DNA of 64,000 bases from Oscillospiraceae bacterium (GTDB lineage Bacteria; Bacillota; Clostridia; Oscillospirales; Oscillospiraceae): positions 124,001-188,000 of the forward strand of contig CACZDN010000005.1 of the NCBI GenBank assembly GCA_902779945.1, written 5' to 3'. How positions within the stretch are numbered: the first letter of the stretch is position 1; each line of letters starts with the position of its first letter. Made by a program: the position numbers and the translations under genes. The notes beneath the pieces were generated by a model that did not search any database, was not told where the DNA came from, and saw nothing but the letters and a program-made list of their open reading frames with translations. Shown here piece after piece: positions 9,269 to 17,316 of the stretch.

Positions 9269-9292
9269 TTTTTCAAGTTTATACTTGAAAAA
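9269..9292. promoter_or_regulatory. Perfect palindrome over the nrdR promoter
   Basis: TTTTTCAAGT at 9269-9278 and ACTTGAAAAA at 9283-9292 form a perfect 10-4-10 inverted repeat. The right arm contains the -35 hexamer of the nrdR promoter, so a dimeric repressor bound here would block transcription. It does not match the usual NrdR box as I remember it. Confidence 0.55.
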
Positions 9293-9313
9293 CCGGGCTT
9301 TGCTGGATATAAT
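9285..9313 (+). promoter_or_regulatory. Sigma-A promoter of nrdR
   Basis: TTGAAA at 9285-9290, 17-base spacer, TATAAT at 9308-9313; the nrdR start codon is 55 bases downstream. Confidence 0.75.
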
Positions 9314-9367
9314 TCCGGCTGTGTCAAAAGCGCGGGCGGAATGACGACAGAAAATGGGAGAGAGAAT

Positions 9368-9823
9368 ATGAAGTGTCCGTTTTGCGGTTATACCGAGAGC
9401 AAGGTCATCGACTCGCGCCCTGCGGAGGAGAGCACCACGATACGGCGGCGGCGTGAATGCCTGGCCTGCCAGAAGCGTTTTACCACCTACGAGATCATCG
9501 AGCGTCTGCCCCTCGTCGTCGTCAAGCGCGACGGGAGCCGCCAGTCCTTCGACAAGGTCAAGCTCATCAACGGCATGGTCCGTGCCTGTGAGAAGCGCCC
9601 GGTCTCCCTCGCCACGCTCGAGGGCATAGCGGACGATATCGAGCAGGAGCTGCAGAGCAATCTGGAGCGGGAGATCAGCACCGTCGACATCGGCGAGATG
9701 GTCATGTCCCGCCTCAAGACGGTGGACGAGGTCGCCTATGTCCGCTTCGCCTCCGTTTACCGCAGCTTCAAGGACATCAACACCTTCATGGAGGAACTCA
9801 CCAAGCTCCTCACCGAGAAATAA
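9368..9823 (+). CDS. nrdR: Transcriptional repressor NrdR
   Basis: A 151-residue protein starting [18 protein letters not shown] with the CxxC...CxxC zinc ribbon (residues 3-34, second pair CLACQ) and an ATP-cone domain at about 49-139 ([17 protein letters not shown]). NrdR binds ATP/dATP and represses ribonucleotide reductase operons. The start was set at the ATG after GGGAGAGA because the family begins exactly with MKCPFC. It is monocistronic with a strong promoter; no nrd genes lie nearby. A family-A repeat begins one base after its stop codon. Confidence 0.96.
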   Translation: MKCPFCGYTESKVIDSRPAEESTTIRRRRECLACQKRFTTYEIIERLPLVVVKRDGSRQSFDKVKLINGMVRACEKRPVSLATLEGIADDIEQELQSNLEREISTVDIGEMVMSRLKTVDEVAYVRFASVYRSFKDINTFMEELTKLLTEK

Positions 9824-9824
9824 G

Positions 9825-9991
9825 TCAGGGCAACACCGCACGATCCGCCATCGGCGTCTCCCGGGAAAAAATGTGCCCTGGTTTTGGACCTTTTTCCTGC
9901 AATACACAACGTATTCCTGCGAGAAATTGCCTTCATCAGAACCCGGTTTTTCCCGAGATGCGCTCTCGCCGAATGATGCGGTGCTGCCTCA
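9825..9991. repeat. Family-A inverted-repeat element, long copy
   Basis: 167 bp bounded by TCAGGGCAACACCGCA and TGCGGTGCTGCCTCA. The right half (from about 9925) is the reverse complement of the left half of the copies at 19556 and 27115, so it is inverted relative to them. It contains AATACACAACGTATTCC, the shared core. The left half (ATCCGCCATCGGCG...) recurs in remnants at 3217 and 35050. Its right end supplies the stop codon of the next minus-strand gene. Confidence 0.8.
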
Positions 9992-10369
9992 GAAGATACT
10001 CCCGAGACTCACATGCTCCATCTCCGCGATGCTGTCCAGATGATAGCGCAGCCGCTCAAAGGATGCGGACAGGCCGCGGGTCTCCCCGGCGCGCAGGTCC
10101 TGCATGATCTCATAGAAGACCACGCTCGTGGCGTCGAGCGACGGGTGACACAAAAACACCCGCGTATAGTTGCGCGCCGAGAGCCAGATGCGCCGGGCCG
10201 CCTCAAGCTGTTCGGCGGCGTAGTCCCGGTCGCCGGAGAGCAGGGCCTTTTCCGAAAGCTCCAGATGCGCCTCGATCTCCGCGGTCAGCGCGTCGGTCCT
10301 GTGGATGTTCCAGACCGACACGGCCGCGAGGAGGAAAAGCAGCAGCAGCGCACCGATTTCACGTTTCAT
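9989..10369 (-). CDS. DUF4363 family protein
   Basis: A 126-residue protein with one N-terminal transmembrane helix (residues about 5-20, LLLLFLLAAVSVW) and a helical extracytoplasmic domain (LEAARRIWLSARNYTRVFLCHPSLD). This matches DUF4363, whose genes commonly follow DUF421 genes in spore-formers. The ATG overlaps the stop of the upstream DUF421 gene by four bases. The stop codon lies inside the terminal repeat of a family-A element, so the original C-terminus may have been altered by that insertion. The molecular role is unknown. Confidence 0.85.
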   Translation of the reverse strand: MKREIGALLLLFLLAAVSVWNIHRTDALTAEIEAHLELSEKALLSGDRDYAAEQLEAARRIWLSARNYTRVFLCHPSLDATSVVFYEIMQDLRAGETRGLSASFERLRYHLDSIAEMEHVSLGSIF

Positions 10370-11046
10370 GTCAGTCTCTCCTTTTCCGCGATATACTGCT
10401 GACCCTTCTGATTGACGGTCATGAGATAGACGTTCTGCGGCTCCCCGTGCCCGTTGGAGCGCAGCTCGTCCCGGAGCCATTCGGCGCTGCGACCGAGCTT
10501 TTTCAGATTCTTCCCGATGACGCGCCCTTCGCTGATCACGATGAGGGGACAGCCCCCGTCCGGCACCTCCACACCGAGCTGGGAGGCCGTCGGCGGCTGC
10601 TCGGCGGGGTAGGGGATCACATTGAGGCGGCCGCTGGTCTCGAGAATCGCGTACTCGACCTGACTGAGATCGAACATGCCCTGGTTGCGAAGCTCCTGCA
10701 ACAGCTCGTCTGCGGTGAAGCGGTTCAGGCGCATTTCCCTCTGGTCGATGGTCCCGCGCGTGACCAGCACGCTCGGCCTGCCGAAGAGCAGGGTGCGCAG
10801 GCGAATGCTTTTCATGCTCAGGCCCGCGATCAGAATCTCAAAGCAAAACAGCGTAAGGATCGGAACGAGGCCGTTGGTCATCGGGATGCCCATATCCTGC
10901 AAAGGGTGCGCCGCCAGGTCCGCGATCAGCGACGCCACCACGAATTCCGAAAGCTCCATCTCGCCGAGCTGCCGCTTGCCCATCAGCCGCAGGGCGAGCA
11001 GCAGGGCGAAATAGATGATTGCGGTTCGCAAAATCACAATTGCCAT
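10366..11046 (-). CDS. DUF421 (YetF-like) membrane protein
   Basis: A 226-residue protein. Three membrane helices occupy residues 1-80, including the conserved RLMGKRQLGEMELSEFV stretch. Two soluble alpha/beta DUF421 modules follow (about 85-205), with the typical segment FTADELLQELRNQGMFDLSQVEYAILETSG. YetF-type proteins of Bacilli are linked to germination and envelope biology, but no activity is proven. The first gene of a two-gene unit with the DUF4363 gene, divergent from the NagB-like gene. Confidence 0.92.
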   Translation of the reverse strand: MAIVILRTAIIYFALLLALRLMGKRQLGEMELSEFVVASLIADLAAHPLQDMGIPMTNGLVPILTLFCFEILIAGLSMKSIRLRTLLFGRPSVLVTRGTIDQREMRLNRFTADELLQELRNQGMFDLSQVEYAILETSGRLNVIPYPAEQPPTASQLGVEVPDGGCPLIVISEGRVIGKNLKKLGRSAEWLRDELRSNGHGEPQNVYLMTVNQKGQQYIAEKERLT

Positions 11047-11100
11047 GATAACACCTCGCTTTCTATTCTTGCCCGAAAGCGGTCTGAATAAAGGAAAGCC

Positions 11101-11805
11101 ATGAAGACAATTCTATGTAAAACTGATAGCGAATGGATCGACGCGGCGGCCCGAATCGTCTGCAAACAGCTCACGGAAGGCAGGCGCGAAGCCGTCCTCG
11201 CCCTTGCCTGCGGGGAGACGATGCGGCCGCTCTGGGACCGCATGGCCCAGGACGTAAAAAGGGGCGCGATCAGTCTCAGAGACGCGCGTATCCTCTGCGT
11301 GACGGAGCTCTGCGGCGTGCCGGCGGAAAAAAGCTGCCGGTATAGGCTGACAAAGGGCCTTCTGGAAAAAACCGACGCGAAAAGCGAAAACTGCTTCTTT
11401 CCCGATCCCGGCGCGCCGGAGGTGTATGACGCGCTGATCGAAGCGCTCGGCGGGATCGACCTTGCGGTGCTGGGCATCGGGCAAAACTGCCACATCGGCT
11501 ATAACGAGCCCGGCACGCTCTTCGACTCCCGCACCCATGTCCAAAAGCTCACCGACCGCACGAAGCGCCAGCTTGCAGAGCGCGGCTTTACGGACGCCGA
11601 CATACCGGAACGGGCCGTGACCATGGGAGTCAAGACACTCACGGACGCGCGGGAGCTCCTGCTCCTGGCCCGCGGTGCGGAGAAGTCTGCCGCCGTCTTT
11701 CAGATGCTCTACGCCAAAACCACAAGCTACATCCCCGCAGCCTACCTCCAGATCCCGCTGAACGTGACGGCGGTCCTGGATGCGGGCGCAGCGGAAAAAC
11801 TTTGA
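11101..11805 (+). CDS. Divergent glucosamine-6-phosphate deaminase/6-phosphogluconolactonase-fold protein
   Basis: A 234-residue member of the NagB/RpiA fold. The segment LAVLGIGQNCHIGYNEPGT (about 122-140) matches the NagB active-site loop, keeping His131 and Glu136 (E. coli His143 and Glu148). However, the position of catalytic Asp141 is Asn129 and that of the ring-opening base Asp72 is Thr68 (CVTELCG instead of MDEYVG). It may therefore be a deaminase with altered chemistry, a relative with another sugar phosphate, or a sensor. It precedes glmM, which fits amino-sugar metabolism. The ribosome site AAGGAAAG sits just upstream of the ATG. Confidence 0.75.
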   Translation: MKTILCKTDSEWIDAAARIVCKQLTEGRREAVLALACGETMRPLWDRMAQDVKRGAISLRDARILCVTELCGVPAEKSCRYRLTKGLLEKTDAKSENCFFPDPGAPEVYDALIEALGGIDLAVLGIGQNCHIGYNEPGTLFDSRTHVQKLTDRTKRQLAERGFTDADIPERAVTMGVKTLTDARELLLLARGAEKSAAVFQMLYAKTTSYIPAAYLQIPLNVTAVLDAGAAEKL

Positions 11806-11886
11806 GAAAAAGTTTCAAACGGACGCCGCGTTTCGGGGGAAACTGACTCGGCGGACGTTTATATAGCAACACAGGAGGTAAACAAT

Positions 11887-13236
11887 ATGGGTAAATATTT
11901 CGGGACAGACGGATTCCGCGGGGAATCCAACGTGGACCTGACCGTCGACCATGCGTTTCGCATCGGCCGCTGGGTCGGCTGGTACTACGGACAGGGGCAC
12001 AAGGCCAAGGTCGTCATCGGCAAGGACACGCGCCGCTCCAGCTACATGTTTGAAAACGCGCTCTGCGCGGGGCTGACCGCCTCCGGCGCGGACGCATATC
12101 TGCTGCACGTCACCTCGACGCCCAGCGTTTCGTTCATCGCGCGCGCGGACGATTTCGACTGCGGCATCATGATCTCCGCAAGCCACAACCCCTTCCACGA
12201 TAACGGCATCAAGCTCATCAACGGTGAAGGCGAGAAGATGGAGGAGAAGGTGCTCGACCTGCTCGAGGAATACCTGGACTCCGACACGCAGCTTCCCTAC
12301 GCCAAACGCGACGGCATCGGCTGCACAGTGGACTACGCCGCCGGGCGCAACCGCTATATCGGCTATCTCATCTCCCTCGCTACGAGGTCCTACAAGCACT
12401 ACCGCATCGGCCTGGACTGCGCCAACGGCAGCACCTGGCAGATGGCCAAGAGCGTCTTCGACGCCCTCGGCGCGGATACCTGCGTCACCGCCAATCACCC
12501 GGACGGCCTCAACATCAACGTCGGCTGCGGCTCAACGCATCTGGAAAATCTGAGAAAATTCGTCCTCGAAAACCGCCTTGATCTGGGCTTTGCCTTCGAC
12601 GGCGACGCCGACCGCTGCCTTGCCGTGGACGAGAAGGGCAACGAGGTCAACGGCGACCAGATCATGTACCTCTGCGCGAGGTACATGAAGGAGAGCGGGA
12701 CCTTCGGCGACTCCAAGGTCGTCACCACGGTCATGAGCAACATGGGCCTTTACAAGGCGCTGGACGCGCTGGGCATCGGCTATGAGAAGACCCCTGTGGG
12801 CGACAAGTATGTTGCCGAAAACATGCGCCAGAACGGCCACCTTCTGGGGGGCGAGCAGTCCGGCCACATCATTTTCGGCCGCCTCGCCAATACCGGCGAC
12901 GGGCTTCTGACCGCCATCAAGGTCATGGAGGCCGTGACCGAGACCAAGCAGCCGCTGTCCGTTTTGGCCTCCGGCATGACCATGTACCCGCAGGTCCTCA
13001 AAAACGTCATTGTCACCGACAAGGACGAGACGCTCGCCTGCGAGGAGGTCAGGGCCGCCGTGAAGAAGGCGGAGGAGGAGCTCGGCAGCGAGGGCCGTGT
13101 CCTGCTGCGCAAGAGCGGCACGGAGCCGCTGCTGCGCGTGATGAGCGAGGCCACCACGCGCGAGCTCTGCGAGGAGAAGGTCGACAACATCATCGCCGCG
13201 ATGCAGGCGGCGGGAAAGCTGATTCGGGTGAAGTAA
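11887..13236 (+). CDS. glmM: Phosphoglucosamine mutase
   Basis: A 449-residue alpha-phosphohexomutase beginning MGKYFGTDGFRG, the GlmM signature. It has the phosphoserine loop ISASHNPFHDNGIKL (about 97-111), the metal loop FDGDADRCLAVD (about 239-250) and the phosphate-binding RKSGTEPLLRVM near the C-terminus. It converts glucosamine-6-phosphate to glucosamine-1-phosphate for UDP-GlcNAc synthesis in the cytoplasm. The start follows ACAGGAGG. The next gene begins two bases after its stop and is a GlmU-like acyltransferase, so the pair probably forms a UDP-GlcNAc operon. Confidence 0.96.
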   Translation: MGKYFGTDGFRGESNVDLTVDHAFRIGRWVGWYYGQGHKAKVVIGKDTRRSSYMFENALCAGLTASGADAYLLHVTSTPSVSFIARADDFDCGIMISASHNPFHDNGIKLINGEGEKMEEKVLDLLEEYLDSDTQLPYAKRDGIGCTVDYAAGRNRYIGYLISLATRSYKHYRIGLDCANGSTWQMAKSVFDALGADTCVTANHPDGLNINVGCGSTHLENLRKFVLENRLDLGFAFDGDADRCLAVDEKGNEVNGDQIMYLCARYMKESGTFGDSKVVTTVMSNMGLYKALDALGIGYEKTPVGDKYVAENMRQNGHLLGGEQSGHIIFGRLANTGDGLLTAIKVMEAVTETKQPLSVLASGMTMYPQVLKNVIVTDKDETLACEEVRAAVKKAEEELGSEGRVLLRKSGTEPLLRVMSEATTRELCEEKVDNIIAAMQAAGKLIRVK

Positions 13237-13237
13237 G

Positions 13238-13897
13238 ATGGTAGAGATCAAGGATTTATTCGATCTGGACAAGACGATCGCCAAAAAACTCTTCGAGGGC
13301 AAGACCTACCCCTGGGAGGTCCTCGACGAGATCAAGGGCTTCATTCTCGAGCTGGGCCCCACGCTGGACCCGGAGGAGTATGACCAGCCGTATGAGAACG
13401 TATGGGTCGCGAAGGACGCGAAGGTCTTCCCCTCCGCGTATCTGGGCGCGCCCTGCATCATCGACCACGGCGCGGAGGTGCGCCACTGCGCCTTTATCCG
13501 CGGTAGCGCCATTGTCGGCAAAAACGCCGTCGTCGGCAACAGCGTGGAACTCAAAAACGCCGTCCTCTTCGACAACGTGCAGACCCCGCATTACAACTAC
13601 GTGGGCGACAGCGTCCTGGGCTACAAGGCCCATATGGGCGCGGGCTCCATCACCTCCAATGTCAAGAGCGACAAGACCCACGTCGTCGTCAAGGACCCCG
13701 AGGGCTTTATCGACACGGGCCGCAAAAAGTTCGGCGCCATGCTGGGCGATTATGTCGAGGTCGGCTGCAACAGCGTCCTGAACCCCGGCACCGTCGTGGG
13801 ACGGCACACGAACATCTATCCCACCTCCTGCGTCCGCGGCGTCATCCCCGCAGACTCCATTTACAAGGACAAGGTGGATATCGTTCTAAAATACTGA
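13238..13897 (+). CDS. GlmU-like left-handed beta-helix protein without uridyltransferase domain
   Basis: A 219-residue protein whose residues about 55-210 carry hexapeptide repeats typical of left-handed beta-helix acyltransferases (VFPSAYLGAPCIIDHGAEVRH..., AIVGKNAVVGNSVELKNAVL). The acceptor loop HYNYVGDSVLGYKAHMGAG resembles the GlmU acetyltransferase half, with its catalytic-type His and the lysine in GYK. The N-terminal nucleotidyltransferase half of GlmU is absent; a short helical N-terminus (about 50 residues) replaces it. Directly behind glmM it probably acetylates glucosamine-1-phosphate or acts with a separate pyrophosphorylase; this is inferred. A strong terminator follows. Confidence 0.82.
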   Translation: MVEIKDLFDLDKTIAKKLFEGKTYPWEVLDEIKGFILELGPTLDPEEYDQPYENVWVAKDAKVFPSAYLGAPCIIDHGAEVRHCAFIRGSAIVGKNAVVGNSVELKNAVLFDNVQTPHYNYVGDSVLGYKAHMGAGSITSNVKSDKTHVVVKDPEGFIDTGRKKFGAMLGDYVEVGCNSVLNPGTVVGRHTNIYPTSCVRGVIPADSIYKDKVDIVLKY

Positions 13898-13916
13898 AAC
13901 CCGGAAAACCGGGTAA

Positions 13917-13952
13917 AACAACACCGCAGGCTTTGATCTGCGGTGTTGTTTT
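13917..13952 (+). terminator. Rho-independent terminator after the glmM operon
   Basis: AACAACACCGCAG (13917-13929) pairs perfectly with CTGCGGTGTTGTT (13938-13950) around an 8-base loop, followed by more T residues. A 13-bp stem. Confidence 0.9.
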
Positions 13953-13974
13953 TATGACCTTTTTATGATAGAAT
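13946..13974 (+). promoter_or_regulatory. Probable promoter overlapping the terminator tail
   Basis: TTGTTT at 13946-13951, 17-base spacer, TAGAAT at 13969-13974. The -35 box is formed by the T-tail of the preceding terminator. It would drive the membrane protein and carboxypeptidase genes. Confidence 0.5.
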
Positions 13975-14006
13975 ACGTTCCATGACACTGCGGGGGAGGG
14001 ATACGC

Positions 14007-14663
14007 TTGAAAAAACGAAACCGCGGGCAGAGGGTGATCGTCTTTCTGCTCATGGCCGTGACACTTTTGATGGCGGCGCTCTCCTGCGCCCTCGCCGTGC
14101 AGATGTACCGGCGCACGGACCCCAGTCTGACCGGGACCTGGCGTATGCGCTTTGACCTGACCGAGACCGCCCGCCTCAGGGGGAACGCTTGGCTGCGGGG
14201 CGCGGCGCTCGGCGACCGGGTGGATATGCTGGACACTCTGCCGCCGCTCTGGGCCGACCTTGTTCTGGAGCTTCGGGAGGACGGCACCTGGGCGCGCAGC
14301 GTAGACGCCGGGACCCTCGCTTACGCCGAAGGCGAGGCGCGAAGGGCTCTGACCGCGGCGCTCAACGAGCTTCTGCGCCTGCGCGTGGACGATGCCGGCC
14401 GTCCCGCCGTCACAGCCGGGGAGGCGGGGGAGCGCATCGAGGCCGCCCTCGGCATGTCCGGGGAGGCGTATCTTGCGGCATACGGCCCGGCACTCCTGCC
14501 GGACGAAGGAGAGCTGCGCGAACGCTTCGACGGGAGCGGGCGCTACAGTGTCGAGGGGCCGCGCATCCGCTTTGACGACGAGGCGCCTGCCCGCTATCTG
14601 GCGGACGACGCACTGCTCGTGATCGACAAGGCCGACGGGACGGAGGTGTATGCCCGTGCATAA
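14007..14663 (+). CDS. Hypothetical membrane-anchored protein
   Basis: 218 residues, with a TTG start preceded by GGGGGAGGG. One N-terminal transmembrane segment (about 10-33) follows a basic stretch KKRNRGQR; the rest is predicted extracytoplasmic. A region near residues 50-100 (TGTWRMRFDLTETAR ... LVLELREDGTWARSVD) looks like a small beta domain of the lipocalin-like type that recurs in clostridial envelope proteins. I do not recognise a family with certainty. It overlaps the carboxypeptidase gene by 14 bases, suggesting a shared transcript and a wall-related setting. Confidence 0.75.
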   Translation: MKKRNRGQRVIVFLLMAVTLLMAALSCALAVQMYRRTDPSLTGTWRMRFDLTETARLRGNAWLRGAALGDRVDMLDTLPPLWADLVLELREDGTWARSVDAGTLAYAEGEARRALTAALNELLRLRVDDAGRPAVTAGEAGERIEAALGMSGEAYLAAYGPALLPDEGELRERFDGSGRYSVEGPRIRFDDEAPARYLADDALLVIDKADGTEVYARA

Positions 14664-16122
14664 CAGGCTCTGCCGTTTTCTGTGCGCTCTTTTGTGCGCG
14701 GCGCTTTTCACGGCCCTGCTGCCGGCTCGCAGCTTCGCCGAATCCGGCCCCATGATCACCCAGCCCTACCTGGAAAACCTGGCGCTGTGCGTCGACGGGG
14801 GCGAGGGCAGGACGGTCCGGACCCTGCACTATATGTATAAAAACAACCGCTACGTCTCGCTGCGCGATGTCGCCGCGGCGCTCAGCGGCACCGCAAAGCA
14901 CTTTGACGTGAGCTTCGGGGGAGAGTTGTTCACCATCACCACCGACCACGACTACACGCCCACCGGCGGGGAGAACGAGGCCTTCCCGGAGCTGACGTCC
15001 TCCGGCGCGCCCTACAGCTATTCGACGCGCCCCCTCGCCCTCAACCCGATCCAGATAGACGGGCGCGAGCTGCGGTATATGAGCTTTCTCGGCCTCAACA
15101 GCGCCTCACGCCAGGACTGCTTCATCAGCGTCACGGACCTCGCGATGCAGCTTGACTTCAATATGGAACTCAGCGACGGGATCATGCTTCTGGACACCTC
15201 GAGAGGCTACCGGATCGACCTGGAGACGCTGCTTGACGAGGGCTTCTACGGGGAGATCCACTCCGCCCTCGTGGGCCTTGCCGACACCGGGACGGTCTAT
15301 GCGGCCTGGGAGCCGGAGCTGTCCGTCCCGATCGCCAGCACCTCGAAGCTCATGAGCTTTCTTGTGGCGATGGACGCGGTCGCGGACGGGGAGATCACGC
15401 TGGCGGACCCTGTGACCATCACCGACGAGGCCGCGCGCCTGTCCCGGACCGTGGACGGCATCCTGACATTGCAGCCGGGCTGGGTGACGAGTGTGACCGA
15501 GCTTCTGATTGCCATGCTCCTGCCCTCGAGCAACGAGTGTGCACTCGCGCTCGCGATCCATGTCGCCGGCAGCGAGGAGGCCTTTGTCGAGCGCATGAAC
15601 CGCAAGGCCCGCGTCCTCGGTCTCTCCGACGGAGCGATGTTCTACAACTGCAACGGCCTGCCCGTCTTCACGGACAATCTCGCCGCGACCAAGGTCCAGA
15701 ACCGCATGAGCGCGAACGACATGTTCCTGCTCGTCTCCCACATCCTGCGCACGTACCCGGAAATCAGGCGCATCACCGGGATGCAGAGCGCGTCGCTGGA
15801 GGGCCTGCGGGCCACGGTCTACAACTCCAACCCGCTTTTATACAATGTCCCGGGCGTCGTCGGCCTCAAGACGGGCACAACCAACATGTCCGGCTCCTGC
15901 CTCGTGTGTCTTGCCGAGGCGCAGGACGCGGCGGGGGAGACGCATCAGCTTGTCGCCGTCGAGTTCGGCGCGGAGGACAAAACCGTCCGCACCACCTTCA
16001 CCGAGGAGCTGATCCGCTACGGCCTCCAGAGACTGCGCGAGGACCCGGCCGCCGCCGAGTCCGCGCCTGAGATCCCCGCCGGCGCGGAGGAGCTGATCCG
16101 CGCGGTTTTGAACAGCTACTAA
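14650..16122 (+). CDS. D-alanyl-D-alanine carboxypeptidase with N-terminal stalk-like domain
   Basis: A 490-residue exported penicillin-binding protein of the PBP5/DacF type. The signal peptide is residues 1-30 (ending RSFAES). Residues of about 35-190 form a beta-rich domain resembling copper amine oxidase N-domain modules (NNRYVSLRDVAAAL). The peptidase domain follows with all three motifs: STSK (about 234-237), SSN (about 296) and KTGT (about 411). It trims the terminal D-Ala from peptidoglycan stem peptides. No obvious C-terminal amphipathic anchor is seen, unlike PBP5. It is coupled to the preceding gene and followed by the VanZ-fusion gene. Confidence 0.92.
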   Translation: MPVHNRLCRFLCALLCAALFTALLPARSFAESGPMITQPYLENLALCVDGGEGRTVRTLHYMYKNNRYVSLRDVAAALSGTAKHFDVSFGGELFTITTDHDYTPTGGENEAFPELTSSGAPYSYSTRPLALNPIQIDGRELRYMSFLGLNSASRQDCFISVTDLAMQLDFNMELSDGIMLLDTSRGYRIDLETLLDEGFYGEIHSALVGLADTGTVYAAWEPELSVPIASTSKLMSFLVAMDAVADGEITLADPVTITDEAARLSRTVDGILTLQPGWVTSVTELLIAMLLPSSNECALALAIHVAGSEEAFVERMNRKARVLGLSDGAMFYNCNGLPVFTDNLAATKVQNRMSANDMFLLVSHILRTYPEIRRITGMQSASLEGLRATVYNSNPLLYNVPGVVGLKTGTTNMSGSCLVCLAEAQDAAGETHQLVAVEFGAEDKTVRTTFTEELIRYGLQRLREDPAAAESAPEIPAGAEELIRAVLNSY

Positions 16123-16143
16123 CCTTCGACAGGACGGAATGCC

Positions 16144-17232
16144 ATGTTTTTGAATGCCAGCCGCTTATCCACCAATCTCATCGTCACCGCGCTGGTAACG
16201 GTGCTGGTCTTTGTACTGCCGCTTCTGGACAGACGCATCTGCGCAAAACTCGGCGTCAACCTCCAGCACGGCCTGAGCAGCAATCCCAACGCGGACGCCC
16301 TGCTCAAGGTACGCAGGCTCATCCTCCTCTGTGTGTTCGTTGTCTACCTCCTGGCCTTTCTCTATCTGGTTTTCTTCTCCCGCTCCGCGTCCGAGGAGTA
16401 CCAGGTGCACATCGACCCCTTCGCCGATCTTCAGAACGCCATCGATGCGGACTACGGTCTCTTCGACTTTCTGGTCGCGATCTTCAAGGAGGGCGTGCAG
16501 CAGGCATTTTCCCACATTCGCGTCGTGAAGTTTGAGGACATCACCCAGGTCTACATGAACATCATGCTCTATGTCCCCATGGGCTATCTGCTGCCCTACG
16601 TGTTTGAATACTTCCGCGCCCGCTCCCGTGTGAGGCCGGTGCTGGCCTGTCTTGTGATCTCCTTCATCACGGAGAACATGCAGCTCATTTTCCGCCGCGG
16701 GCTGTACGACATGGACGACCTGCTGGCCAACACCCTCGGCGGCCTCATCGGACAGACGCTCTACATCTGGGTCGGCTACGTGGTCACGCATCCCGACTGG
16801 CGGCGCAAGCTCTTCACCTCCCGCCGCTGGAAGCGCATCGCGGAGAAGAGCGTCCTCTACCCCTTTACCCGCGATATCGAGCTCTCGCGCGCGACTCTGC
16901 TCGGCACGGACGAGGAGGCCGTCTTCGACTTCTATGTGACGAAGCTGGGCTTCCGGCCGCGCAGACAGCTCACGGAGGAGGCTTCCTTCGGGACGGATTT
17001 CCTGCTCGAGCTCGGCAAGTCCCAGGTGGAGATCCGCTGCTCCAATCGCCCGGACGAGCTGCCCACGCAGTATCTCAGCATCGCAGCCCGCGACCTTGTG
17101 AAGATCCGCGAGCGCCTCATCCGGCATGACGTGGACCCCGGGCCCTTCCAGCAGGACCCCTACACCGGCCAGCGCTGCCTGCGCCTGGAGGGTCCCGACG
17201 GCGTCGTGGTCTCGATCCTGGAGGCGCTGTAA
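16144..17232 (+). CDS. VanZ-like membrane protein fused to a glyoxalase/VOC domain
   Basis: 362 residues. The N-terminal about 230 residues hold five or so membrane helices and the VanZ pattern: YLAFLYLVFFSR, YMNIMLYVPMGYLLPY, and ISFITENMQLIFRRGLYDMDDLLANTLGG. VanZ proteins alter teicoplanin sensitivity by an unknown route. From about residue 245 a soluble domain begins (ATLLGTDEEAVFDFYVTKLGF ... CLRLEGPDGVVVSILEA), matching the glyoxalase/bleomycin-resistance (VOC) fold. I am not aware of this fusion as a characterised protein. It follows the carboxypeptidase gene by 21 bases, supporting an envelope role. The metal ligands of the VOC half could not be assigned. Confidence 0.85.
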   Translation: MFLNASRLSTNLIVTALVTVLVFVLPLLDRRICAKLGVNLQHGLSSNPNADALLKVRRLILLCVFVVYLLAFLYLVFFSRSASEEYQVHIDPFADLQNAIDADYGLFDFLVAIFKEGVQQAFSHIRVVKFEDITQVYMNIMLYVPMGYLLPYVFEYFRARSRVRPVLACLVISFITENMQLIFRRGLYDMDDLLANTLGGLIGQTLYIWVGYVVTHPDWRRKLFTSRRWKRIAEKSVLYPFTRDIELSRATLLGTDEEAVFDFYVTKLGFRPRRQLTEEASFGTDFLLELGKSQVEIRCSNRPDELPTQYLSIAARDLVKIRERLIRHDVDPGPFQQDPYTGQRCLRLEGPDGVVVSILEAL

Positions 17233-17241
17233 TTTTTCCGC

Positions 17242-17270
17242 TTGCAATACCGGGCGGCAGCCCCTATAAT
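17242..17270 (+). promoter_or_regulatory. Sigma-A promoter of the flavodiiron protein gene
   Basis: TTGCAA at 17242-17247, 17-base spacer, TATAAT at 17265-17270; the gene starts 47 bases downstream. Confidence 0.75.
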
Positions 17271-17316
17271 GTTGTTGCTTTCATCTGCAAATCATGATCC
17301 GAAAAGGAGAGATCCT

